The translations under genes were made by a program, and so were the position numbers. The notes below the pieces were generated by a model. The model was not told where the DNA came from. It did no database searches and saw only the letters and a list, made by a program, of their open reading frames with translations. 49,856 nt of DNA from Paramacrobiotus richtersi (Eukaryota; Tardigrada; Eutardigrada; Parachela; Macrobiotidae): NCBI GenBank assembly GCA_034698045.1, contig JAQGAU010000042.1, positions 1-49,856 on the forward strand. The letters are read 5' to 3'. Below are positions 1-11,290 of this stretch, in pieces; position 1 is the stretch's first letter; every line of letters starts with the position of its first letter.

Positions 1-149
1 TCCTCCTCGACACTGCGCTGCCACAGCTGGAAGTTGGGGCGACGAAAGTACTCATCGGGACTGCCGGGGGACTGGGGGGCCTGGGGGGCCTGGATGGGGG
101 GACGGGACTGCGACGGAGCACCTGGCGACCCGGGTGATCCCGAGGCCAT
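1..149 (-). CDS. N-terminus of unrecognised proline-rich protein (partial)
   Basis: An open frame begins with ATG at 149-147 on the minus strand and runs off the left edge after 49 codons. The first 30 residues are low complexity, rich in Ser, Pro, Gly and Gln (MASGSPGSPGAPSQ at the start), which suggests a disordered tail. A more ordinary stretch follows (DEYFRRPNFQLWQRS). The long antisense reading at 52-342 uses another frame and has no such composition shift, so I prefer this one. It is head-to-head with the gene at 894, about 745 bp away, so the two may share a promoter region. I do not recognise the family. The start is supported only by being the first ATG of the frame. Confidence 0.45.
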   Translation of the reverse strand, partial: MASGSPGSPGAPSQSRPPIQAPQAPQSPGSPDEYFRRPNFQLWQRSVEE

Positions 150-893
150 CAATTGTGGAGAGTGGTGAGGGAGGCACGATGATGAAATTGGGCATAGTCA
201 GGAATTCACGGCCCGAGACATATCCTGGGTGTTGAGATGATGAGCAGACAAGTGTGAACGTGAATGCTGTTGGCAGACGGCTCAGTGTACACAGACGAAT
301 GTAAAAATAGTGCCTACATGTGTCACCTGACCATGATGGCATGTGCGGGATTGCTGGTGTGGATAATTTATCGCGGGAAGTAATCGATAATTAGATATAT
401 CATCGCTCTGTTTACAAAGTTATTTTGGATGCTGTGGGACGAGCGTGAAAGTCAAAAACGATTATGAAACGATCCGTTGAAGAAAAATTTCATGTGATTG
501 CCAAATTAATGCTAATGAGTTATTTTGCATGTGACGCTAGACTGATACGGAGATTCTGATACTCTGCGCCAATTTGTTTCACTGCCGTAACAAGGGATTC
601 CGCAGTGATAAAAACGGGGTGTCCCACATCACAAACCTGTATAAAATTTCAACTGACTACCACTCGTAGCGGTTGCAGTGTTCTCTACTGTTGGTTGCTG
701 TTTACCGCCTATTTACGCTAAACGAGTTTGCTGCGCACATTTCTGTTTGCGTTTTGTTGTCATAAAGTGACATAAACACTGTGTTTGTTGTCATAAACAC
801 TACAACCACATTACGTTTAATGCTCAGTCTAGCTCCTTTCCTACAATCGCAAAGGAACAAAGTGACAGAAAGCTACTTATGTCGTAGAAAACG
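150..893. other. Divergent intergenic region
   Basis: This is the space between two head-to-head genes. It probably holds both promoters and 5' UTRs. I see no clear TATA box, conserved motif or further gene. The open frame from 781 has a non-ATG start and a composition unlike the real frame that overlaps it. Confidence 0.4.
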
Positions 894-1421
894 ATGTCCA
901 TTCCTTCTGAGAAATCGCCCGTCTCACCGGCTTGTACATCGACGGATCCAGAAATCTCGCCATCCCTCCGTCAGACTCGCTCGTCCCTGGAGTACCTCAA
1001 CGAAATCCCAGCACAAAACACCGAGAAACCGTCCACACCCACCCCCAACCAGCCGCTCTTCCCCGACGACGAAGTCGCTGAAGCCATCGCCAAATATCTG
1101 GGTTATGATAAACTGGAGCAGCGCGTCGCTGAACTCATGGTGCAGTCGGGGTTATTTGACCTCATGCTGAATGGAATGGCGCGCATGGTGATGGAGGAGG
1201 TTCCCGAGCTCGAGCACAAAGACTTCATCAAGGACTACATGCTTCTGAAGAACTGGAATAGGGAAGAAATGGCGGAACTGGAAGAGGAGTTTGCCGACTG
1301 GAATACCGATTTGGAGATTTTGAAAGAGGAGAATAAGCAGTTACGGGCGGAATTCTTAGAAATGGGAATGAATCTTGATGAACTTAAACTAGAACCTTTT
1401 AAACCGATCGACTTTGACTGA
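894..1421 (+). CDS. Intronless 175-aa acidic coiled-coil protein, unknown function
   Basis: A single uninterrupted frame runs from ATG 894 to TGA 1421. Residues 1-55 are Ser/Pro/Thr-rich and probably disordered (phrases such as PSTPTPNQP). Residues 58-105 look helical and hydrophobic (DDEVAEAIAKYLGYDKLEQR, then LMLNGMARMVMEE). Residues 120-160 are strongly charged, with heptad-like spacing typical of a coiled coil (EEMAELEEEFADW, LEILKEENKQLRAEFLEMG). There is no signal peptide or membrane span, so it is probably an intracellular scaffold or adaptor. The bases before the start (aaaacg) suit a eukaryotic initiation site. A possible AATAAA lies at 1620. The family is not recognised; a LisH-like dimerisation helix near residues 58-90 is a loose possibility only. 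Confidence 0.65.
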   Translation: MSIPSEKSPVSPACTSTDPEISPSLRQTRSSLEYLNEIPAQNTEKPSTPTPNQPLFPDDEVAEAIAKYLGYDKLEQRVAELMVQSGLFDLMLNGMARMVMEEVPELEHKDFIKDYMLLKNWNREEMAELEEEFADWNTDLEILKEENKQLRAEFLEMGMNLDELKLEPFKPIDFD

Positions 1422-1859
1422 AAAGAGTGAGTACTGTCATAGAAAACCATAAAAGGGACGTGTGTCTGTGTCTGTCTTTTTCTGCTACTGCTTATGGTCT
1501 GCTTTTACGTAAAGCGGGAATGCTGTTTCATTTCGTTAATAGAAGACTAGAATTATATATCTGGACACTGATAAGTAGCTTCGACTAACTAAGTTGCAAG
1601 TGCAACCTCTTGCCGTAGCAATAAACTGAGTCAGTTTTACTGACCATAATGGTCAGACCATTCCATAAACCGCTAACCAAAAGAATCACATACCAGGAGG
1701 AACTATTTCCAAATATCTCTGAAACCGACAGAGTTAATTAGTCGGCACACTGTTCCAGAAGTTTATCGCAGAAGTGAGTTCCATCTAAGGCTTGGCTACT
1801 GCAGAGCTTGTAAGTCAAACAGCCGTGGTAATCTGTAAAGCTACAGATTGATGTTAAGC
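1422..1859. other. 3' UTR and spacer of the coiled-coil gene
   Basis: No coding potential is seen. An AATAAA hexamer at 1620-1625, about 200 bp after the stop, could serve as the polyadenylation signal of the gene ending at 1421. Confidence 0.35.
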
Positions 1860-2042
1860 TATTGCTGGGGTAACACAAACAATGCTACATGTACACGTAC
1901 CCAGCAGGAAATATGAAATCCTGTTAACAGGTCAGAAATTTAAATATTCTGACTTGACACTGGCAGAATATAACCGGCGAAACTCTGTTAGAACATTAGC
2001 GGGACAATTTTTTTCCTGTTTTCCGGAACACTACTACGTATA

Positions 2043-2265
2043 TACAGTAAGGTACTGTGCGCGCGCCAGGAAATGCCACAAAATTGTGCTCTACCGCGTA
2101 TAACACCCTACCGGGGTTGGCGAACGGCTAGTAATTTCAACGATTTCTAGATTTCGTATTGTAAATGATCGTTCCTTTAATTGTCAATGGTTTTAGAAAT
2201 GTTAATTTTCCCGTAAACCTAACTCTGTGTGTCATTTCCTGGCGCGCGTAAACGTACAGTACTTG
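2043..2265. repeat. Imperfect inverted repeat inside block A
   Basis: The arm at about 2061-2075 (gcgcgccaggaaatg) is matched by its exact reverse complement at 2233-2247. Outside this core the arms stay loosely complementary (tactgtgc against gtacagtac). The DNA could fold into a cruciform with a loop of about 150 nt. Block B lacks an obvious counterpart, so it may be a small foldback insertion. Confidence 0.45.
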
Positions 2266-2696
2266 TGTCATCATATCGAGATGGTAGGAACCGCGATTGC
2301 CGCCAAATTGTTTACGCTTTGCAGCAATCAAGAAGCTACGCAGGCGTTAATGCAACCACGGATAAAAACTATTTGCACCTGCGTTACACAAATGTCATGG
2401 TAATTATAAGAGTGCTCTGCGACTGCAGCTGATCTACTGGAGCTACAGCCTATCTGAGCCCGGTATGTCGTCCCGACTCGTCCGGTTCCGGTGATTGTGA
2501 GCTCTTTCTGACAAGTTTTTGCGTGTTTTCGGGCACGCCGTATTGACGCAGCCATTTCTAAAAGCGATCCCGTGCCATTCCGCTCATAGTTTCTAGCGCG
2601 ATCTTGGAATTAAGGATAAATTCCTGTGTGAAAGCTGTGACCTTCAAACACCCAATTTTGCGTCTATGGCGATCTATATAATATGCAGTTAACTGA

Positions 2697-2870
2697 AGAT
2701 TTATTCTCTCACGATAATGTTAGCATCAATTATAAGTAACTGATGTTAACATTATGGCGAGATAATAAATCTGTAAATCACATTGTAATTTGAAATTACA
2801 AACCGTTTGATATCCGCTGCTCGTCTGTAACTAACACAGGAGCAGCATGTGTCAAACGGTTTGTAATCAG
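2697..2870. repeat. Two adjacent hairpins in block A
   Basis: The first hairpin spans about 2699-2780: gatttattctctcacgataa on the left pairs with a near-complement ending gagataataaatc on the right. The second spans about 2795-2867: ttacaaaccgtttga pairs with tcaaacggtttgtaa, and ctgctc with gagcag. They read as foldback or MITE-like insertions. Block B has the outer sequence but a different hairpin near 4718-4776. Confidence 0.5.
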
Positions 2871-3242
2871 GAAAGCTGTATGAGGAGACAGTGCCGAAAG
2901 ATGATGGAGAATCAAGAGAAACCGAAACGGCTTTGGGCCTGGCCTCGGCTTCCGTACTAGGTTAGTGACACCAGAGTGACAGTAGACTTAATTAGTATAC
3001 TGTGGTGACAGACTGACAGTATAGTATGACAATACAGTAGATGAACAAATATTTTATAGTAAAATTCGCGGTGAAATTTGTAAGGTTTTGGCGCACTTGT
3101 TGTGTACTATTATAGCGTATTTCATTGTCTTCTTGTATTTGAAACTGAAGCCTTTGCACATCTGCAGACGTTACACCCTAGCTGCTTTGCGATTTTCCAG
3201 TAGAAAAAACATCAATACAGAGCCTGTATAATAATATACGTC

Positions 3243-3640
3243 AATGCGTTTGTCCGCGCAACGCCCGGTTGTTGCGGAATAACGCGGTGAAAACTTTAAA
3301 CACATTTCCTTCTCAAATAATTCAGCGCTTTATCCAAACTCTTTCAAACTTTCTTCATAAATGCGCATATCCGTGATGATCGTTCTGAACCACTTTCAAT
3401 CCTGAAGTATGCTTCGAAGTTTTTAAATGAATTTCAAAATTTTTGAAAAACATTTTCAAATTTCAAAAACACGCTATCGGACTAATGCTGTGTCAGAATG
3501 ATCACTATATCTATGTGCCTTTATGATGAAAGCTTCAAAAAGTTTGGATAAAACGCTGAATTATTTGAGTAGGAAATGTGCTTAAACTTTTCACGGCTGT
3601 TGAACAATAACCGGACGTTGCGCGCACAAACAGGTTTTCG
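3243..3640. mobile_element. About 400-bp foldback element with arms of about 160 bp
   Basis: The left arm from about 3247 (gtttgtccgcgcaac) and the right arm ending near 3632 are reverse complements over roughly 160 bp with scattered mismatches. Shared pieces include cacatttcct, tcaaataattcagcg and ttttatccaaa. The arms stay related to about 3400 and 3500, leaving a loop of about 100 bp. No protein is encoded. The structure is that of a non-autonomous palindromic (foldback/MITE) element. I could not identify target-site duplications. Confidence 0.6.
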
Positions 3641-4102
3641 ACACTCTGTGTATATCCATATTGTTGTCAGTACAATAGCAAAGACGCGCACCTTGGTGCA
3701 AATCCCACAGGTACGGGACAGCCTTGATTCCGCTGATAAGTAGGACGATGAGTAGAATTTTCCCTTAAATCATCACTTCGTTAAAACTCCCGTTCTGAAC
3801 TCTATGTATGAGAAAGATTTTTCTGCAGTCTCGTTTTACGAGTTGCATTTTGTTAAACCTCTACATAAACGGACTAATCTGAACTAGGCACCAACTACAG
3901 TCTACAGTGGCAGATTAGCAATTACTCATGTTGTTCCGTATTTGCAGCAAATTTTTAGTTCGGTATGATTTTCATATATATTTCATAAATAACCGCTTAT
4001 ATCAGCACAAAGCGACTTCGATTTGGCAGTTCGGTAGGAGCAAACATTTCACTTGGGCGCCTTATTAAAGCTACTACTGACTGCAGTACTGACAGCGGTA
4101 CT

Positions 4103-6628
4103 TGATGGGGTAACGCTAACAATGATACACCGTGATAATGGTACTATATAATATTATTAGTTTACAGTGTATATATATCGAGATGGTCGGAACCGCGATA
4201 TATCGCCGCTGAATTGTCTACACTTTGCGGCAATCAAGAAGCTATACAGGCGTTAATATAAGGATGGATAAAAACAATTTGCACGCGAGTTATATGAATG
4301 TCATGGTGATTATCAGAGTGCCCTGCAGCTGATTCTCTACTGGAGCTACCTCCTGGTACGTGCGTCCGGTTCCGGTGATTGTGTGCTCTGTCTGGCCAGT
4401 TTTTGCGTGTTTTCGGGCACGCCGTATTGACGCAGCAATTTCTAACATCGATCCACTCGTGTCATTCGGCTCATGCGTCGTAGTCTCCAGCGCGATCTTG
4501 GAAATGTGTGTGTGTGTGTGTGATGTGAAATGTGTGTGAAAGTGTGAACTGCATAAACGCGATTTTCATCTCTGTTATACAACAAAATAACTTCATTTAA
4601 TTGAACATATGGATCGCCATATATGGCGATCAATAGATGCAGCCTAACGAAGATTTATTTTCTCGCGATAATGTTAACGTTTAACTACAAAAATCTGCTG
4701 CTCCTGTTAGCGGACTCAGTCTCATTATATAAATTTCTCGGTACACCGCCGGACTGAGAGATATACATAATGAGACAGCACCGAAAGAAATTAATACTGG
4801 AAATGCAGGAAACCGATCGAAACGGTTTTGGCCTTGGCTTTCGCAGTTGGCTAGTGACAATCATTATCTAAATATGACAAAAGATGACGAATATTTATAT
4901 AGTAAAATTCGCGGAGGAATTGTTTAGGTTTTGGCGCACCTGTCGTGTACTACTGGACGGAATCGGGGACACTTTCGGTCGACAGACGACAATGAACAAA
5001 TTTATAGTGAAGTATCCTTTCTTTCAAAAGAAAAGTATGCTTTCTTCTAAAGGAAGGATACTTCCCTGTAACTTTGTCCAAAGAAATTCTTTGGACGGGT
5101 TAGTGGCGTAAACGGCCGTCAAAACTGCAACATGTAAAATATTGTACTGATGTAACTTAGAAAATAAGGTCACAAGTAAAGCAACCAACTAAGGAGTAAT
5201 ATTCCTAAAACACCGGGATCATGCTCGGTGTACTGTGCTCAATGTGCTGATCACTATATCAGTTTTTGTTGCGGAAGTTCTAAATAGCAACAGGTTGCAG
5301 ATTTTTAAAGGTTAATATTAGTTTGCAAGATAGAGAGACGCGTAAGGACGAGCACCTTTAAAGTTATGACTTGACATTTGTCACCTCTAGCTGATCTTGA
5401 AACTCACCGGAAACAAAATGTAGCTCCGTGATCAGTGAATATAATTTTGAAAGCATAATACATAAGAAATCATTATGCCGCTTTAAAAGCTTTTCGGTAC
5501 TTGTCGAACGAATGATTTTCCGATTATATTGTATTATATATTTTGCATTGTGCTCTTTGTGATCCAGTAAGCATGAATTTTCCTGTATAATAAAAGTGCA
5601 GCGGGCTTCTGCAGTTTGACAGTTATGATAAAAACAATAATAACAGTCACGTATGACGTATGCATTATAAACGCCTTTTGAAATGTACACCGGGAATCTG
5701 TTGGATGTTAAACATTGAGATTTATCCGTGCGCCGCCACCAGGACCATTACGTATTGGTCCCGTGATAGTAAAACGTGTTCCTGCAAACGGCCTGCAAGA
5801 ATGAGTTCCACGATCACGGGAGATGCCCCCTACCCGACCGTGGCTCTGGTGCCGTCGCTTTACGGTCTACTGGATCGCGCCATCTAAGACGCCGGAATTT
5901 CGGGAAAGGTTCTTGTGAGCAGGCTACGATCCCGTCGCAAAAGTTTATGATAATATTGATTTCCGGCGGATGCGACTGCCAGGAGTGGAGACCACATGAA
6001 TCAATGGTGCTTTTTTCACAGCCGAAGCGACACGCTTGTTCATAGTAATAGCAGTTATTCTTTAGCGTATTTGGTATACACCTAGTATGTATTACTTGGT
6101 GGTCGTCTCTATCTCTAACTCTAGCTTCGTGCGAACCGTTTTTATGTTTCATTCTTTACAGTGCTGGTCGATGTGACATACACTTGGTCAAATGGTATAC
6201 AAGCCGAAGAGTTTGTCGCAATTTCCGATTTCAAATTTGTTGTCGGGTTTTCCATTTCTTCAAAACAGACAAACAGTTGTAGTTACGGATGGCGTTTACA
6301 TATGCGTTAATTACATTCAGGCAGCCATTACATACAGTGTCAAAAGACTCTCCTTCTCGTTAAAACTGTCCTTCTGAACTCTACGTATACTCGTAAAACC
6401 AGGATGCAGAAACATCTTTCTTTCTCTGTATTTTGCGCCTCTATTTAAACGAAATAACTTCAACCAGGCACCGTAACTACAGTCTACAATGGCAGATTAG
6501 CTACAGTCTAGTGAGTCTACAATCATGTCGTTCCGTATTTGCAGTAAATATTTAGTTCGGCATTGAGTTTCATATTTCATAAATAACCGCTTATATCAGC
6601 ACAAAGCGGCTTCGATCTGACAGTTTTG
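4103..6628. repeat. Tandem block B (copy of 1860-4035)
   Basis: This is the second copy of the ordered segments described for block A. The section from 4955 to 6358 is about twice as long as its counterpart and largely unmatched, so it contains extra sequence. It includes a TG microsatellite near 4504-4520. It has its own hairpins at about 4718-4776 (gtctcattata against tacataatgagac) and at 5009-5066 (gaagtatcctt against aaggatacttc). A short palindrome follows at 5078-5096 (tccaaagaaattctttgga). No gene is supported in it. Confidence 0.65.
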
Positions 6629-6956
6629 TTCTAATCAGCAGTTTGACGGTTTTTTTCCGCACCGAGCCGCACTTAGCTTATTCGGAAAGAATAACACTCT
6701 TTGTCTGTGGTAAAGTTTGTGTTGTGCAGGCTGCGATGCAGTTATTTATACGTATACTCGCAAAACTGCGCGTTTCATAAATTGTTAAAGCTTTAAATAC
6801 ATCAACTCTGCTTTGCAAAATTTTCATGGCCATATTCATGCGTCGCTACATGCTACTTATTTACTGTTTCAAAAGTGACCGTTTGTTATTTTCTTCGATA
6901 TATGGATGTGCTCAGTGGATCCATAAATACTGCAGTTAGTGATATTCTGGTAAACC
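6629..6956. other. Upstream region of the SLC22 gene
   Basis: Spacer between the tandem blocks and the transporter start codon. It presumably contains promoter and 5' UTR, but I see no diagnostic element. Confidence 0.35.
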
Positions 6957-9886
6957 ATGATTGACCTCGGAAGTCAATTTGACGAGATTATTAATGATTT
7001 ACGAGGGAATGGCCGTTATCAACACCTGGTGGTTTACTTGGTCTTGTTACCATCGGTGTTTTGTACCAGCTTTCTCGTATCCGCCTTTGTAAGTTGAAAC
7101 TGGAGTTTACTGTTTTTATGCATCTACAGTATTTAAGTCGCCAAAATCGCAACGGCCGGTGCACTAAACAGATCACAACACTTCAGAAGTACAAATTAAG
7201 TCTTAAAACAATTGTAATTGTTAGTGATATCACATAATAATCAAAAGCACGAAGAAACGTTCATCGCATTTCTTTTCAGTTATTTGTTATCGCCGTCCCG
7301 GATCACTGGTGCCAGATTCTTTCACCGAACGGGACCTCTCCTCTGAACCAATCAGCACTAAAACATCTTTTGCCACAACAAGATGGTGCTCCGGAGAAAT
7401 GTTACCGTTACGCGGATTATCTCGCGTTAGCAGATTCCAGTAATCCGAATACCAATTTGTCCGGATTGGAGAAAGTCGGCTGTAAGGACTGGGAATACGA
7501 TCGCACTAATTATCATGGTACCATCGTCACCGACTGGGATTTGGTGTGCAGTCGGGATTTTTTGCCGACCTTGGCGTATCTTGTGTATACACTCGGCACC
7601 GTGGTAAGTTCCGCTGCCCAGACATAATCCGACTGTGATCGTCGAAATTTGCTGTGGCCAGCAAAAAGAGAAGTACAGTACAGCGGAATCGGCAGTGTTT
7701 TGAAAGCAATCAACAAGTGTTCTTCTTATTGATCAATCACCATCGAAAGTGACAGTGCAAACATTTATAGGAAATGATATGGATGCATTGCTTTTTCTAA
7801 CAACATCACCACCAGCCGCAAGATAGTGATCGTTAAAGCTTATACGAACTGTTATATTTTGTAGACATTGGTGCGTGCATTCATACCTTGTAGACGTTTT
7901 TTGATTGCCTGCAGCCTTACATTTAGATCGTGAAATTCTTTCCTCGCGTACAAGTACTGCTATTGTACCTATTTAGAACTGCTACTAAAACAGCGCAATC
8001 ACTTACAAAACAGAACATAATGATGTTGTTCAGAGGCCGTTAAGATGCGATAGAGAAGGTTGTGATATCGCTCGAAAAAGAATGTACGTAAAGGATAGAT
8101 TTTTTAAAAGCAGCAGATTGTGCAATATACCAAACTTTTCTAAAGTGCAAACAATAACGTTTTGCAGAACTGCTACACTACATGACAAACGATTGTTCTA
8201 ATCTAAGGATTCCGTTGCATTATGTTGCTTACCAGTAAAGACACATAAGAGGGTCAGCTATTCAAAGCCATGCTATAGCTCACATAAACGGGTCAGTAAT
8301 TTTTCAAATGTCGATCACGGAAATAAGATACGACCTTCGTTCTTTTGCATCATGTACTCCAATGACACCTAAAAACAAACGAATACAACTTTCTTCCCGT
8401 GCTATCACAGTTTCGTAACGAATTAACAAGAAACACGATGACGTCGAAGCTCTGAGGCGTTTCTTCAGTACATATTTTGAGCCGTTGTACAGTCTAGAAT
8501 TAGTGCAATAGTTTCTAGTTGTACGTAGGGCCTCATATATTTACTGTTAGATTGTTCCAGCCATATATCCATCGGTTCCGTAGGTTGGCACACCACTTGG
8601 CGGTTACTTAGCCGACAGGATCGGCCGCAAGAAAACATACATGTACTTCCTATTCCTCCAGCTCCTGTTCACATCTGCCACAGCCGGTTCCCCGTCGGCA
8701 TTCTACGGATACTGGGTGTTCATCGCACTCACCGCTGTCCAGTCACTCGCCGTCAATGTGGTTTACGCCGTTCCGTTAACCCTGGGGATGGAGCTCGTAA
8801 CCCCGAATTTCCGCGCATCGTATACCATATTGTTATCTGTATCGTACACATTCGGCGGAGTGGCTCTCAGTGGCGCAGTTTACCTCATAATGCCCACATT
8901 TTCCTGGAAAATCATGACACTAATTACAACGCTTCCCTTTGTTGTTTATGCGGTGTACTTTTGGCTCATGCCGGAGAGTCCGCGGTGGCTTTTATCCAAA
9001 CAGAAATTCGATGAGTTACGGAGCTTTTTACGAACCATGGCCAAGATCAATCACGTTACGATCGATGATGTAACGGATAAAAAAATTGTGCTGCTTTGCG
9101 AAAATGTTGCGAAAGCGAGGAAGCTGGAGAAAGCAAATGCCCAGGAGTACAGCTACCTTGACCTTTTCCGCCGACCGCAAATCCGCAAGCAGACACTGAT
9201 CATGATCGTCCTAAACGTCGCCTGTTCCGCGTGTTACTACGGATTAGCGTATTACGCACCGTCCCTCGGATCAAACCCATATTTCGCGTATTTCCTTTCC
9301 TGTATTGTGGAATTACCAGCTGCTCTGTTTACAAAGCTGATTTGCGACAGATTAGGAAGAAAGATCACGATCACATTCTGCTTTCTTTTTGGTGGAACAG
9401 CGTGCTTAGCTACGTTGGCAGTTCCCACTGGACAATCGTCTTTCGCGGCCGTTTTGACATTGTTTTTGATTGCGAAGCTATTTGTGACCAGTGCGTATAT
9501 CATGCAGGAATTACTACAGAATGAGCTTCTTCCAACGGTGGTAAGAGGAAAGGGCACGGGATTGACTAATCTGTTGGCGGCCGCCTCGACCGGAATCGGA
9601 CCGATGGTGGTATATGCCGGGTACCACAATTCGTCGATTAGTTTGGTTATCTTTGGAGGGATCATGGTGTTTGCCAGTATTTGTGCGGTATTTCTACCCG
9701 AAACGTTAAACTGGTAGGGACCTCCTGATCAGTACAACCTTAACGATAATAACTTACCCTGCTTATTTTCTTTCTTGTTGCAGTGCTTTACCGGAAACGC
9801 TGGAAGAGTGTGAAGCACTGGGAAACAAGGCATCTTGGCGCGATTCGCTGCAGTTGCTTCGGTTGTCTAATACAACAAAGCACTGA
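6957..9886 (+). CDS. SLC22-type organic cation/anion transporter (MFS), about 562 aa
   Basis: Exons, all GT-AG: 6957-7088, 7280-7603, 8584-9713, 9784-9886. Residues 1-44 carry the family's N-terminus (FDEIINDLRGNGRYQ, then TM1). The large extracellular loop follows, with PDHWCQ, a Cys-rich segment, WEYD and DWDLVC. The MFS motif is DRIGRKK after TM2-3. The cytosolic loop carries MPESPRWLL, and further TM helices lead to PETLN and ALPETLEE near the end. The predicted length matches SLC22 proteins (about 550 aa). The expected role is plasma-membrane transport of organic ions; the substrate cannot be read from the sequence. Failing to remove the third intron gives an immediate stop (TLNW then TAG at 9715). 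The last exon and 3' flank are duplicated near 15.1 kb. Confidence 0.9.
7604..8583 (+). other. Intron 2 of the SLC22 gene
   Basis: A 980-bp phase-0 intron with donor gtaagt at 7604 and acceptor ag at 8582-8583. I see no nested gene or repeat in it. Confidence 0.7.
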
Positions 9887-11290
9887 GCTTATGCAACAGA
9901 CAGGCGTACAGTTATGGCGGTAAAGTTATTGGCTATCTGTTGTGATGCTGTTGTCCGTTTTGGTTTCGTTTTGGACCTTGTGTTCACACTGCAGATCGAC
10001 TAGAAATGGATGTTATTTGAATATTTCAACTAGCATTCGTCTAACCTTTAGTTTTTAACTAACAAGCTGTCCAAAACTCGTAATATTTTTGCAGACGCTA
10101 TCTGCTGCTAAGTTAGCATGATAATCCACCATACACCGAAAGAATTGCGGAAATGCGAAGCTGTTTGTTTTCGACTAGTTTCTGTTGACTCTTTCATTGC
10201 ACAATATGAATCCAACCGCAAGGTCATAACATACACAATTAACAAGCGCCGTCTGCATCACTTTGAGTTATTTCACACGTTAGCTATTGGTGGAGAAAAC
10301 TATAAGCTCATTTCACTGGATGCAGACTATCGGTACTGAGATTAAGCATTATTACTAACTTACTTACGTTCGAGGCTTTGTTAACATGCAAATTAACTTT
10401 AATTGCCCGTGAAACAAAAGCGGACACGCGATCAGGTTCGCGATAAGGTAGTAACAATGGGCTGGAAAGATTTATGTGCCAACGGACAGCTGCTCGGCGT
10501 CATCAACAATTGTTCGGCGATAGACAGTCACAAAAATAGGCAGGTGACGTACTTGTTTGAGTAAGTGCATATTTTCTTTGACTGGACGACCCTGCCAGTA
10601 CTTCTACAGTAGTATCAACTGCAGTATGTTGAACAGAACTGAACGTTAGACATTATGAATCTCTAAGGTCAATGTTCGGCGACCTTGCCTTTAGTATATG
10701 ACAGAGAGATAGTGATTCGTAGTGGCCAACTGCAATAACACGCGTTTTTCTGCGTACGCACATGACGTATTGCTATCAAACTCGCTGTATCATTCTTACC
10801 TGGGATGCTCTATTGGGTTATTCGACGTAAACGAAAGATCAACGACCATGTATATGACGTGGAATTTTTGACGTGCACGTATTTTGTCCGTGACTTTACA
10901 AAACTTAAATGGTTTGATGTCGTAATTAAAACCCGAAACCTTCCGTAGAGAAGTGACGAGCTGACTTGCAAGAGCGATCACATCTGGGATAGTGTCAATC
11001 AATGCAACGAACATATTGTTCGTACGAGTATAATGTGACAATGAACATGTCTTTAACAGAAAGTGTTGGATACATCCAAAATTAAGCGACTGTATTATAA
11101 AAGAAACTGAAAAATAACTGCATACTACGAAATGAAAAATGACTGTAGCTAACAAGCGCCACGGGCCACGGCAGTTTGTTTCCACATGAGCCGAAAATCT
11201 TCAGTGACCTTTACCGTAGACATCGCTAATTCGGTCTTGTTCTTTTCAAGTGCATGGGTGTAAGGTGTATTGTTTTCGAGTTTTTGAGGA
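9770..11290 (+). repeat. Duplicated segment, copy 1: SLC22 last exon and 3' flank
   Basis: This stretch matches 15085-17090 in order and orientation. Shared pieces include the last SLC22 exon with its acceptor (cagtgctttaccggaaac), aaatgcgaagctgttt (10153 and about 16073), aatccaaccgc with cataacatacacaa, the stretch near gatttatgtg (about 10468 and 16375), and the part before ttttcaagtg (about 11244 and 17063). Apart from the SLC22 exon it has no convincing coding frame, so it is SLC22 3' flank plus the protease promoter region. The open frames at 10118-10339 and 10796-11185 are not kept in the other copy. Confidence 0.65.

Larger units (their letters stand above)
1860..4035. repeat. Tandem block A (copy of 4103-6628)
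   Basis: Segments of this block recur in the same order and orientation in 4103-6628. 1862-1886 matches 4103-4126 (ggggtaac then aacaatg). 2275-3115 matches about 4180-4955, sharing ggttccggtgattgtg, gtttttgcgtgttttcgggc and gtaaaattcgcgg. 3778-4035 matches 6358-6628, sharing aataaccgcttatatcagca. Identity by eye is high in patches but broken by gaps. The block holds no convincing gene. Short open frames within it are not shared between the two copies. Confidence 0.7.

Noticed and set aside
781-1170. 129-codon open frame overlapping the coiled-coil gene
   Set aside because: It begins with GTG, is Arg/Ser/Pro-rich with no structure, and is out of frame with the better-supported ATG frame from 894.
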